From Candidatus Methylomirabilis sp. (GTDB lineage: Bacteria; Methylomirabilota; Methylomirabilia; Methylomirabilales; Methylomirabilaceae): a stretch of 48,061 nt of DNA. Each line of letters opens with the position of its first letter. Position 1 is the first letter of the stretch. The notes beneath the pieces are model-generated. The model was given only the letters and a program-made list of their open reading frames with translations, had not been told where the DNA came from and searched no databases. Positions 1 to 7,910 of the stretch are shown piece by piece. The position numbers were made by a program, and so were the translations under genes. Location: contig NSJM01000014.1 of assembly GCA_002634395.1 (NCBI GenBank), positions 1 to 48,061 of the forward strand, written 5' to 3'.

Positions 1-132
1 CGGACCCCTCTGACCGATCACCACCATCGGACCGGCGAAGATCTCCTCGAACTCCTCCTCGTGAATGTCACCATGCCGCACCTGATAATGCGGCTTCTTT
101 GTTTTTTTGTCATAGGCAAACGTCATGTTCAT
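1..132 (-). CDS. BrnT-like toxin N-terminus (partial, runs off window)
   Basis: The frame is open from an ATG at 132 to the window edge, giving 44 residues with the stretch YQVRHGDIHEEEFEEIF followed by a hydrophobic GPMVVIGQRG turn. The R-H-G, acidic helix and EEIF pattern resembles the first half of BrnT or DUF4258-type RNase toxins, which are small and start this way. A good sigma-70-like promoter (160-189) sits directly upstream, with no Shine-Dalgarno sequence before the ATG. The catalytic half lies outside the window, so the family call is tentative; it could be another short RelE-fold protein. Confidence 0.4.
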   Translation of the reverse strand, partial: MNMTFAYDKKTKKPHYQVRHGDIHEEEFEEIFAGPMVVIGQRGP

Positions 133-159
133 ATTGTATTGACTTGTCGATACATACTA

Positions 160-189
160 ATAATAGCTCAAAAGGTCGGTTCACGTCAA
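160..189 (-). promoter_or_regulatory. Sigma-70-like promoter for the 1-132 gene
   Basis: On the minus strand TTGACG (184-189) is followed after 18 bases by TATTAT (160-165). The predicted start of transcription is about 20 bases before the ATG at 132. Confidence 0.5.
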
Positions 190-235
190 TTTGACTCTTT
201 TTCCGTCTCCCCGCGACTCCCTAGGCAGAGAGTAC

Positions 236-281
236 GAAATCGGGGGCGTCGTAAGTCATTCTGGAGCTGAGGGTTGCGGAA
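236..281 (+). repeat. 46-bp dispersed repeat, copy 1
   Basis: This stretch aligns with 2763-2809 (shared words GAAATCGGGGG, GTCATTC, GGGTTGCGGAA), roughly three quarters identical by eye. It is not palindromic and neither copy is inside an evident gene. Function unknown. Confidence 0.5.
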
Positions 282-315
282 TGCAGCATGGTGTCCCCGT
301 AACTCAGATGGAACT

Positions 316-551
316 CTATCTCGAACAGCGAAGCCGCTCACGCGCGGCTCTCAACACTTGGTCGGCGGACTTGGTGACTGGCGCCCCTGCTCGGATTTCT
401 TGATCCGGCCGGGAGATCTCTACAAGCCAAGCTGATTTGATCGCCTCATCATCCTGCCCTCAAGGCTTTGGACTAGGAGCGCCGCCAGCTCAGCACAATC
501 CTTGGTCGGGAGTGCCATCACCTTGGCTGTTAGCTCGTTGAGTTCACTCAT
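316..551 (-). pseudogene. Frameshifted TIGR02574-type addiction module antitoxin
   Basis: From ATG 551 (Shine-Dalgarno GGAGG seven bases upstream) the frame reads MSELNELTAKVMALPTKDCA then ELAALLVQSLEG, the typical start of the TIGR02574 'addiction module component' antitoxins. It then hits a stop at about 420. Shifting frame near 454 restores the expected C-terminal half: DDEAIKSAW, an amphipathic helix, and AARERL just before a stop at 316-318. The reading is therefore a roughly 78-residue antitoxin disabled by a single indel. The RelE/ParE toxin that normally follows is absent. A sequencing error in the GGGC tract would be the alternative. Confidence 0.7.
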
Positions 552-1174
552 ATCTGTCCTCCGTATAACGTATTGCAGGTCACTTGCGCAGGCAGCCACC
601 CTGCGCCGATTGAGGGGGGGGACGACCGGTGATAAACAACACCTTCAGCTCCTCAAAACGTTTCGCAGCATTCCGATTATCTCGCCACGAGAATTCCTCG
701 ACCAGCTTCGCTGAGGCTGCACTGTAGAATTCGGCATCAGGTTCGGCAGTACTAAGGAGTGCTCCGGCCGGCCAATCCCCCGCCCCTCCACCACGATCGC
801 ACCCAACTTTGTAAGCTCGTCATCATTTGCAGCCCGTGAAGTGCGGGTGCATTGTGACCGTGTCGCTACTGGCGATCGAAGGATGCGTGGCAATCCGACG
901 CGCAGTATGGCTGCGAGCCGCAGGCGACACAATCTCTTCAGGTGAGATTCCAGGCGATTCTGATTCTGACGAATCCGGCGGAGGAAGCGCAAGCTCGGCA
1001 TATCGCCGTTTTGGACTCAGATATAGCGAATCCTAAGCCCGTCGTCATACCAATTTCTCCCATCTCGATAGCCTTGCTATCGTCTGTTCCGGTCATGATC
1101 ATCCAGCTTCCGCTTTCCCGCTGAGGAAACACGCAGCTTCCCTAGAAAACAGCGTTCAGCCATCAGCTTCAGAC
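552..1174. other. Gene-poor stretch, probably decayed coding sequence
   Basis: No convincing intact gene. On the minus strand two overlapping open frames (about 1001-740 and 735-565) look like fragments of one broken gene. The second reads KLVEEFSWRDNRNAAKRFEE, which resembles the end of a glycosyltransferase or a small toxin but cannot be assigned. A run of eight G at about 614-620 lies at the end of the second fragment. Confidence 0.35.
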
Positions 1175-1341
1175 AAACCCCCCTAACCCCCCTTTCGTAA
1201 AGGGGGGGATATTCCTGATACCCCTCCGTACCTCCTCATTTCTTAAGGGGGGGGCATTACTGATACGCCTCCTTGCCTCCCCCTTTCGCAAAGGGGGATT
1301 GGGGGTTTTCATTCGCCGGAGTGCGGCGGCGGTCGCATCGG
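1175..1341 (+). repeat. G-run palindromic repeat cluster
   Basis: Three consecutive short palindromes, each a C-run, TTTCGYAAA-like centre and G-run, occur at about 1181-1210, 1222-1256 and 1269-1308. They are followed by a tail GGGGGTTTTC and GGAGTGCGGC. Related units with the same tail (GTRGTGCGGC) occur at 10189-10240 and 32350-32420. It looks like a REP/BIME-type element rather than CRISPR: spacers are irregular and repeats are not identical. Confidence 0.6.
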
Positions 1342-1388
1342 ATACTACTCCACAAATTCACTTGTATTTCTGTCAATACGCATCATAA

Positions 1389-1415
1389 TGTCACTGTAGT
1401 ATAATATCAGTGACA
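1389..1415 (+). promoter_or_regulatory. Palindromic operator overlapping the -10 of the DUF4143 ATPase gene
   Basis: TGTCACTG (1389-1396) and CAGTGACA (1408-1415) form a perfect 8-bp inverted repeat with an 11-base centre that contains TATAAT (1400-1405). No good -35 is visible, so the promoter may need an activator or be weak. Start codon at 1427. Confidence 0.55.
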
Positions 1416-1426
1416 ATGGAGAGTTA

Positions 1427-2719
1427 ATGGAACTGCATAACTTCAACCCCTGGTGGCAGGATGGCAAGGTCCCTACAGAGTTCATCGGAGAACGAAGGAA
1501 GATCTTCGATGAAGTGACTCAATATCTGGATCAACGCCAAATCCTTCTCTTTACGGGCCTTCGAAGGGTCGGCAAAACAACGCTGATGCACCAGATCATT
1601 GACACACTCCTCAGAAAGGGTGTCCACCCCTATCACATCTTCTACTTCTCCTTCGATGAGGCCAGATTCAACCTTGAAGAGCTGATCGAGCAATATGAAA
1701 TTGAGATCTTGAAAGAGGATCTTTCCAAAGAGAAGGTGTTCCTGTTCCTCGATGAAATTCAGAAGATGAGGGATTGGCCGTCGAAGGTGAAAATTCTTTA
1801 CGATCTCAATCCGAAATTAAAAATAGTCCTGACCGGTTCAGCTCAGATCGCTATGTGGAAAGGAACACGGGAAAGTCTGGCGGGAAGGTATTTCGACTTC
1901 GTGATTCAGCCCTTAAATTTTGAGGAGTACCTTGGCTTCAGAAAAGTCGAGATTGATACAAGCAGGGAGAAGATTTTTGAAAAGGAATTGAAGCGCCACA
2001 TGGCGGGCTTCCTGAGAACAGGAGGGTTTATTGAGGCGCTCGATATGGATGAGCGCATGCTTCACAAATATATCAAGGAGAGCCTGCTCGAACGAGTTGT
2101 ATTTGTGGACATCCCCCAGACCTTTCCGCTCGATATGCCGGCGCTCCTTCTCAGGCTCTTGACGATCACCGCGTCAAGGCCCGGCTTTTATCTGGATTAT
2201 AGAAACCTCAGCAACGATCTGAAGATCGATCAGAGGACGATCGCCAATTATATATCGTATCTGGAATACGCGCTGTTTTTACAGAAACTCTACAACTACT
2301 CCCGAAACCTGCTCACCAGCGAGAAGAAGGTGAAAAAGCTCTACCTCTCCAACACCGCTTTCACGTTGGCGCTGAATCCTCAGGCGCCATTGTCGATTGT
2401 CCTGGAGCAGTTTTTCGTTAATGCCCTTGGCGCGAGATTCTTTTTGAAAACGCCGCAGAAGGAAGAGATTGATATCATCCATGACCGTGATGCTCAGCGC
2501 CTTCCGGTTGAGATCAAGATAAAAGAACAGATAGGCAAAGAGGATACGAAGACACTTTTTAAATTCATGGAAAGACAGCAACTTCACAGGGCATTACTTA
2601 TCACCCTTCACACGGACACGACAATCCGAAAAGAGCAATACGCCATAGAGGCAATTCCCTATTGGAGGTACTGGAGCATCATGCAGCGAGTATCGGCGCC
2701 GCCGGGTCGTTCCTGTTGA
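1427..2719 (+). CDS. AAA-type ATPase with DUF4143 domain
   Basis: 430 residues. The N-terminal half is a P-loop ATPase: Walker A GLRRVGKTTL at about residues 44-53, a Walker B-like FLFLDEIQK near 105-113, and sensor-like ILTGS/VLTGSAQ at about 137. The C-terminal part (about 200-410) matches the DUF4143 region, with a conserved LPVEIKIKE stretch near 365 that resembles a restriction-like nuclease core. Such proteins are widespread accessory genes of poorly known function. ATG 1427 follows GGAGAG closely. The gene is visibly AT-richer than the genes to its right, which suggests transfer. It sits alone, behind a palindromic promoter. Confidence 0.85.
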   Translation: MELHNFNPWWQDGKVPTEFIGERRKIFDEVTQYLDQRQILLFTGLRRVGKTTLMHQIIDTLLRKGVHPYHIFYFSFDEARFNLEELIEQYEIEILKEDLSKEKVFLFLDEIQKMRDWPSKVKILYDLNPKLKIVLTGSAQIAMWKGTRESLAGRYFDFVIQPLNFEEYLGFRKVEIDTSREKIFEKELKRHMAGFLRTGGFIEALDMDERMLHKYIKESLLERVVFVDIPQTFPLDMPALLLRLLTITASRPGFYLDYRNLSNDLKIDQRTIANYISYLEYALFLQKLYNYSRNLLTSEKKVKKLYLSNTAFTLALNPQAPLSIVLEQFFVNALGARFFLKTPQKEEIDIIHDRDAQRLPVEIKIKEQIGKEDTKTLFKFMERQQLHRALLITLHTDTTIRKEQYAIEAIPYWRYWSIMQRVSAPPGRSC

Positions 2720-2762
2720 CGGTAAGCCATCGAGACCTTGTCCTTAGCGGGCCGGTGGCTGT

Positions 2763-2809
2763 GAAATCGGGGGGCATCTTACGTCATTCGTGGGCTGGGG
2801 GTTGCGGAA
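2763..2809 (+). repeat. 46-bp dispersed repeat, copy 2
   Basis: Second copy of the element at 236-281, same orientation, in the 260-base gap between the DUF4143 gene and egtD. The rest of that gap shows no clear promoter or structure. Confidence 0.5.
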
Positions 2810-2979
2810 CTGTCAGAGGGTCTTGTATTTTCATGTATTGTGAATTGGGTTAAGATAGCAGCCAACAGTTTACATGACAATAGGAGAGTCAAGGAGGAGG
2901 AGATTCACCGCCTTGCGAAGAGAAAGCACAGCGGGATTCAAGAACGGTATCATCCGAATAACAGTCGTGAGACAACATC

Positions 2980-3954
2980 ATGGACAATGAACGGTATACC
3001 TGCATTGCGCTAAGGAATGCGCAGAACACGCTGGCTGAAGATGTCCGGCAGGGGCTTACCGCGCCTAGAAAGTGGCTTCCGTGCAAATACTTCTACGATC
3101 CTGAAGGAAACGCGCTGTTCGGGCAGATTAGCGAGCTACCCGAGTATTATCTGACGCGGGTGGAGACCGCTATTCTTAACACCCATGCCGCTCGAATCAT
3201 CGAACGCTGTCCTTCGGATCTTGCATTGGTCGAATTGGGCAGCGGCAACTCGACGAAGAGCCGATACCTGATCGAGCCTTGTCTGGTTCGGCAGGAGGAA
3301 CTCACCTACTATGCCGTTGATATCTCACCCACCGGATTGGAGGACGGGACTCGACAGCTTTTACATGACTATCCTCATCTGCGGGTTGTGGGGGTGGCGG
3401 CCGAATTTGAGGATGGGCTGCGCTACCTGGCAGGGGGAGGGGATAGTGGGCCTCGGCTGGTCGTATTTCTTGGCTCTACCATCGGCAACTTCACGGAAGA
3501 AGAGATCGCCGGTTTTTTTGCGATGCTTCGTAGTTATCTACACCCAACGGACCGGCTCTTGCTCGGCGTTGACCTGATCAAAGACCCTGCTGTGCTTAAG
3601 GCAGCCTATGATGATGCCCAAGGCGTTACCGCGAAGTTCAATCTTAACATTCTGACACGGCTCAACCAGGAGTTATCGGCCAATTTCGATTTGACGGCAT
3701 TTCGGCATCGAGCGGTGTGGAATTACGAGCGCAGCCGGATAGAGATGCACTTAGTCAGTCTGCGAGACCAGCATGTCGGGATCGCCAATCTGGACCTCGA
3801 TATCGAGTTTCGTCAGGATGAGACTATTCACACGGAAAACTGCTATAAGTACTCCCAGGGCCATATCGAATCGCTACTCGCCGACCATGGATTTCAGGTC
3901 CTTGGTGCCTTTAGCGATCCTCAGGAGTACTTTTGCCTTTTCCTGGCCTCCTGA
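2980..3954 (+). CDS. egtD: L-histidine N-alpha-methyltransferase (EgtD family)
   Basis: 324 residues, normal length for EgtD, the enzyme that trimethylates histidine to hercynine with SAM in ergothioneine synthesis. Visible landmarks are the N-terminal substrate region KYFYDPEGNALFGQI, the SAM loop LVELGSGNSTK at about 87, YYAVDIS, FLGSTIGNF and the C-terminal IEMHLV and HTENCYKYS segments. The last segment carries the conserved Glu, but Cys replaces the Ser usually two residues after it (E-N-C, not E-x-S). No egtB, egtC or egtE lies nearby, so either the pathway is completed elsewhere or the protein methylates another histidine-like substrate. Cytoplasmic. It is not in an obvious operon, and no strong Shine-Dalgarno precedes the ATG. 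Confidence 0.88.
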   Translation: MDNERYTCIALRNAQNTLAEDVRQGLTAPRKWLPCKYFYDPEGNALFGQISELPEYYLTRVETAILNTHAARIIERCPSDLALVELGSGNSTKSRYLIEPCLVRQEELTYYAVDISPTGLEDGTRQLLHDYPHLRVVGVAAEFEDGLRYLAGGGDSGPRLVVFLGSTIGNFTEEEIAGFFAMLRSYLHPTDRLLLGVDLIKDPAVLKAAYDDAQGVTAKFNLNILTRLNQELSANFDLTAFRHRAVWNYERSRIEMHLVSLRDQHVGIANLDLDIEFRQDETIHTENCYKYSQGHIESLLADHGFQVLGAFSDPQEYFCLFLAS

Positions 3955-4052
3955 TCATCCCGATTGGGACTCTGACCTGGAAGTGTGGCGTAGAAGTCGG
4001 CCAGCATGAGAGGCCGCGCACGCAGAAGGCCACCCATCCGACCTCATGACAG

Positions 4053-4745
4053 CTACAGCTTGGAATAATTCACCCGAAGCGAAAAACCACCTAGCAGAGT
4101 CCAACACTTATCGTTATCTTTAATCAGGCCTTTTTCTTCCGTAGAGCCAGCGAATACGAAGCCATAATTCGGCTTTGCCCCAGTCGTCCACGCTTTTACC
4201 GCATCGGTCACATCGATCCTGATGATAGAACCAACAGGCTTCTCAGGGAGACCGTCCTTGTAGAGGTCACCAGGAATGGTATCCGGCGCCTTCGTAATAT
4301 CCGTCTCTGGTGCGCCGAGCCAACCCTCTGTTGCGAGTAAGAGCTTCGTCGCACATGATTCCGGGGATCCTTTGCTTGATGATTGCGCACCATTCTGAAC
4401 CGTATAGCTCAAGATAGCTTTGGTGACCGTCTTTGCGGGAGGCGCGACGAGCGGATCTACATCGAATCTTACGGCGCCTCGGTAGATGCGATTATATATT
4501 TGATCCTTCGAATCGTTACCCGCTTGAAAAGAGTGTTCCCAGCCCACCAGAACACCAATCGTTCCCTCTTTATAAAGGGCCATAGTAGCATCTCCCACCA
4601 ATTTGTCTTTCCCTTCGTCTTGGAATTCAAGATGACTGGAGCTTCCAACTTTTTTCGGCCCGAAAACATAGGAGCTGCAACCGCCGAGGAGTGGCAAAAG
4701 AACTAGCGCCAACAATATCCGTCGCCGGAATAGTCCGCTTTGCAT
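4053..4745 (-). CDS. Lipoprotein, DNRLRE-like beta-sandwich
   Basis: The ATG at 4745 is chosen because AAGGAG lies eight bases upstream; a longer open frame begins at 4808 but has no ribosome site. The 230-residue product starts with RRR, a hydrophobic stretch and the lipobox LLGGC at about residues 17-21, so it should be lipid-anchored. The remainder (VRFDVDP, AILSYTV, IIRIDVTDAVKAW, PNYGFVFAG, FSLRVNYSKL) has the pattern of DNRLRE-type beta-sandwich modules seen in secreted proteins of Gram-negative bacteria. No catalytic residues are recognisable. Function unknown; probably an envelope or surface structural protein. Confidence 0.7.
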   Translation of the reverse strand: MQSGLFRRRILLALVLLPLLGGCSSYVFGPKKVGSSSHLEFQDEGKDKLVGDATMALYKEGTIGVLVGWEHSFQAGNDSKDQIYNRIYRGAVRFDVDPLVAPPAKTVTKAILSYTVQNGAQSSSKGSPESCATKLLLATEGWLGAPETDITKAPDTIPGDLYKDGLPEKPVGSIIRIDVTDAVKAWTTGAKPNYGFVFAGSTEEKGLIKDNDKCWTLLGGFSLRVNYSKL

Positions 4746-4861
4746 AGTGAATCTCCTTGATGTACAAGTGGTGGGGGTCGATCGTCTCGCCGCATTGAGG
4801 TAACCCAAACGGAAATCGATGCTGAGTCAGGGCGTTGCAATGCCCCCGATAACGCGTATGG

Positions 4862-6205
4862 CTAGTGCCCCGCGACGGTCATGCGGCGGATCTTGAAGGT
4901 GGGGGCGACGACGCTCTGGCGGAAGCTGAGATCGTTACCCACCATCTCGATTCCCAACAGCATTTCCTTGAGATTGCCGGCGATGGTGATCTCCTCCACC
5001 GGGTAGGTCAGCTCACCCTTTTCGATCCAGAATCCCACCGCGCCCTGCGAATAGTCGCCGGTCACGAGGTTTACGCCAAAGCCGATCAGTTCGGTGACGT
5101 AGAGCCCGGCATCCACCGAGCGAATGATCTCGGCTGGTTCGTGCGGCCCGGACTGGAGGTAAAAGTTCGTCGGCCAGGCGGTCGGTGAATCGCCGGCGCC
5201 TCGACTCGCATTGCCGGTCGGCTTCATGCCGAGCTTGCGGGCGGAATAGCTGTCGAGAAGGTAGCTGCGCAGGACGCCGTTTTCCACGATGGTATTCCGG
5301 CGGGTCGGGAGTCCTTCGCCATCGAACGGTTTTGAGCCGAGATAGCCCGGCAATGTGCCATCATCGTAAACTGAAACGGTTTCGGCGGCGATCTGCTCAC
5401 CCAGCTTGCCGACCAGGAACGACGCCCCACGATAGAGGGCCGGACCGCAGAGCGCGCCACAGATGATGCGCAAGAGGTTTGTAGCAGTCTCCGGGTCGAA
5501 GATCACCGGGACCTCCTGGGTTGTGATCTTGCGTGCGCCCAGACGTCCGAGAGCGCGCTCAGCCGCGCGCTTGCCGATCGCTTCAGGCGACTCCATAGCG
5601 CCCAGGTGCCGGGTACGAGAGTACCAATGATCGCGTTGCATGCCGTCCTCCGACGAGGCGATGGGCGACACCGCCAGGCTGAAGGTCGAACCTCGATACT
5701 CACCCAGAAAGCCCTGACTGCTACCGTAGATGACTCGAAAGAGGTTGCTCGTGAACTCCGCCCCTTCGGAGTTGGTAATTCTGCTATCGGAGGACAGGGC
5801 CGCATCCTCGGCCGCCTTGGCTCGGTCAAGCTGGTCCTTGACAGTGAGAGCTTCGCCGTCCGGATCGTACAGATGAAGATCCGGGATATCCTTGGCGCAT
5901 TCCTCAGCCAAGGGAAGCCCCGAGTACTCATCATGGGCGATTGCCTTTGCCAGGACGGCAGTATCCTCCACCAATCGCGCGAGCGATTCCTTGGAGAGGT
6001 CCGAGGTCGAGCTGGTAGCCGACCGTTTATCGAAAAACAGGCGTAACCCAAGTCGGACCTCTCTGGCGCTTCGGAGCATTTCGGTCTCCCGTAACCTGAC
6101 CTGGGCTGTGACCAGCTCATTCTCGACCAGAACCAGGTCGGTCGCTGTAGCGCCTTTTCGCTTTGCCTCCTGCAATACGTCCTCGACGATCTGTCGGCTG
6201 ATCAT
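4862..6205 (-). CDS. tldE: TldE/PmbA metalloprotease subunit
   Basis: 447 residues from ATG 6205, preceded by GGGGAG at six bases. This start overlaps the tldD stop by four bases (ATGA), so the two are translationally coupled. It matches the PmbA/TldE family: it lacks the HExxxH metal site of TldD but keeps the fold, with the typical YLLDSYSARKLG, PTGNASRG and GVNLVTGDYSQGAVGFWIE segments in the C-terminal half. TldD and TldE form a heterodimeric zinc protease that degrades unfolded peptides and matures modified peptides such as microcin B17. No precursor peptide gene is visible nearby, so a general proteolytic role is most likely. Confidence 0.92.
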   Translation of the reverse strand: MISRQIVEDVLQEAKRKGATATDLVLVENELVTAQVRLRETEMLRSAREVRLGLRLFFDKRSATSSTSDLSKESLARLVEDTAVLAKAIAHDEYSGLPLAEECAKDIPDLHLYDPDGEALTVKDQLDRAKAAEDAALSSDSRITNSEGAEFTSNLFRVIYGSSQGFLGEYRGSTFSLAVSPIASSEDGMQRDHWYSRTRHLGAMESPEAIGKRAAERALGRLGARKITTQEVPVIFDPETATNLLRIICGALCGPALYRGASFLVGKLGEQIAAETVSVYDDGTLPGYLGSKPFDGEGLPTRRNTIVENGVLRSYLLDSYSARKLGMKPTGNASRGAGDSPTAWPTNFYLQSGPHEPAEIIRSVDAGLYVTELIGFGVNLVTGDYSQGAVGFWIEKGELTYPVEEITIAGNLKEMLLGIEMVGNDLSFRQSVVAPTFKIRRMTVAGH

Positions 6206-7674
6206 TGAGCGCTCCCCCCTTTTGGCATACCGAGGGTCCCACCCACGGTCAGCCCTTCTATCTTGATGGTCGGCAACCCAACGCCCACGGGCACACTTTG
6301 ACCGTCCTTTCCGCACGTTCCGACCCCCTCATCCAACTTCAGGTCATTTCCGACCATGGTCACCCGAGTCAGGACCTCCGGACCGTGGCCGATCAGCGTG
6401 GCGCCCTTGACCGGCTTTGTGATCTTGCCGTCTTCGATGAGGTACGCCTCACTGGCCGAAAAGACGAACTTGCCGCTGGTAATGTCCACCTGGCCGCCGC
6501 CGAAGGTCACCGCGTACAGCCCGTGCTTGACGGATCCGACGATTTCATCCGGAGTCGAGTCGCCGGGTAGCATGAAGGTATTGGTCATGCGTGGAAGCGG
6601 TTGATGGGCGTAACTTTCGCGTCGACCGTTGCCTGTCGGTTCCACGCCCATCAGGCGCGCATTCAATCGATCCTGCAGATACCCGCGCAGGATCCCGCGC
6701 TCGATCAGGACGGTGCGGCTGGTCGGCGTTCCCTCGTCGTCGACATTCAGCGATCCGCGACGGCCGGGGATCGTACCGTCGTCCACCACCGTGACAAGCT
6801 CGGAGGCTACCCGCTGTCCGATTCGGTCGGTGAAGGCCGAGGTCTTCTTTCGGTTAAAATCGCCTTCGAGACCGTGGCCGATCGCCTCGTGTAACAAGAT
6901 GCCTGGCCATCCGGGACCGAGGACGACGTCCATCGTCCCGGCAGGAGCATCGGCGGCACTGAGGTTCATGATGGCCAAGCGAACGGCCTCCTGGGCATAG
7001 CGCTCGAAACGGTTCCCTTCCAAAAAGAACTCAAAGTCGGCCCGACCGCCCCCACCCCAGGATCCTATCTGTCGATTTGCGCCCTCTTGGGCGATGCAGG
7101 TGACGCTCAGGCGTGAGAGCGGCTGGATATCGCCGACCATGACGCCGGCAGAGGTTGCGATCAGGACGATCTTGGACTCGCAGGCAAATGATGCCATCAC
7201 CTGAACGATCCGGGAGTCCGCTTTTCTGGCGATGGTATCGATCTGTTGGAGCAGATCGATCTTCTTTTCCAGCGGAATCTCTATCGGTTGGAGGTGAACC
7301 GGGTACAAATTATGGGGAGGTGCGCCGCCGACCTTGACCGGTGGAGGAGTCCCGACGCCCGCCCGCTCAGCGATCCCTTTGGCCCGTGAGCCGGCAAGTT
7401 CCAGGTTCTCTACGCTGATCTCGTCGGAAAAGGCGTATCCGGTCTTCTCGTGAGCGAGGGCCCTGACGCCGACCCCCTGGTTGATGTTCTTCGTTGCCTG
7501 CTTGATCATCCCCTCCTCAAGCAGCAAGGACTCGCTGATCCTGTACTCGAAGTACAGGTCGGCGTCATCGATCTGCGCGCCGAGGGCGGCTCCCAATCCC
7601 CGCTCAAGATGCCGCTCCGTCAATCCGAACTTCTCCAGGAAAAATCGCTCCGGTTTCATCGGGTGTATCGTCAT
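6202..7674 (-). CDS. tldD: TldD zinc metalloprotease subunit
   Basis: 490 residues, close to the E. coli length. The metal-binding motif HEAIGHG lies at about residues 262-268 (H262, E263, H267) and is followed by LEGDFNRKKTSAF, all diagnostic of TldD. The C-terminal part has GFGGGQVDITSGKF-like and VGNDLKLDEGVGTCGKDGQ segments that supply the third metal ligand in the family. It is the first gene of the tldD-tldE pair. The Shine-Dalgarno before ATG 7674 is weak. A palindromic repeat (7749-7838) occupies the divergent gap to mutY and probably sits in its leader. Confidence 0.94.
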   Translation of the reverse strand: MTIHPMKPERFFLEKFGLTERHLERGLGAALGAQIDDADLYFEYRISESLLLEEGMIKQATKNINQGVGVRALAHEKTGYAFSDEISVENLELAGSRAKGIAERAGVGTPPPVKVGGAPPHNLYPVHLQPIEIPLEKKIDLLQQIDTIARKADSRIVQVMASFACESKIVLIATSAGVMVGDIQPLSRLSVTCIAQEGANRQIGSWGGGGRADFEFFLEGNRFERYAQEAVRLAIMNLSAADAPAGTMDVVLGPGWPGILLHEAIGHGLEGDFNRKKTSAFTDRIGQRVASELVTVVDDGTIPGRRGSLNVDDEGTPTSRTVLIERGILRGYLQDRLNARLMGVEPTGNGRRESYAHQPLPRMTNTFMLPGDSTPDEIVGSVKHGLYAVTFGGGQVDITSGKFVFSASEAYLIEDGKITKPVKGATLIGHGPEVLTRVTMVGNDLKLDEGVGTCGKDGQSVPVGVGLPTIKIEGLTVGGTLGMPKGGSAQ

Positions 7675-7748
7675 CTATGTACTTGCCCCCTTTTCTCCTG
7701 CAAAGGTACTCTGCGAAATACCACTACTTCGAAAGCCTCCCTCGCCTG

Positions 7749-7838
7749 CGTCATTGCGAGGGAGCGTAGCGACCGAGGCTATCTTCTGGCGCAACTACGG
7801 TGAGATTGCCGCGCTCCCTTTGGTCGCCCGCAATGACG
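7749..7838. repeat. CGTCATTGCGAG-type palindromic repeat
   Basis: The ends CGTCATTGCGAGGGAGC and the complementary CGCCCGCAATGACG form a long imperfect inverted repeat with GACCGAGG / TGGTCGC arms. It belongs to the widespread intergenic family of this motif and resembles the elements at 12899-12991 and 39969-40118. Confidence 0.6.
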
Positions 7839-7910
7839 AAATCATCTCAGACGCGAAATAGAATCGATTCTCAGTTGAAATCAACCGTGCAACTTCTTAT
7901 ACTACCGCCG

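Noticed and set aside
1175-1341. Possible CRISPR array
   Set aside because: Units are palindromic G/C runs of differing sequence with unequal spacing and no cas genes; better explained as REP-type repeats.
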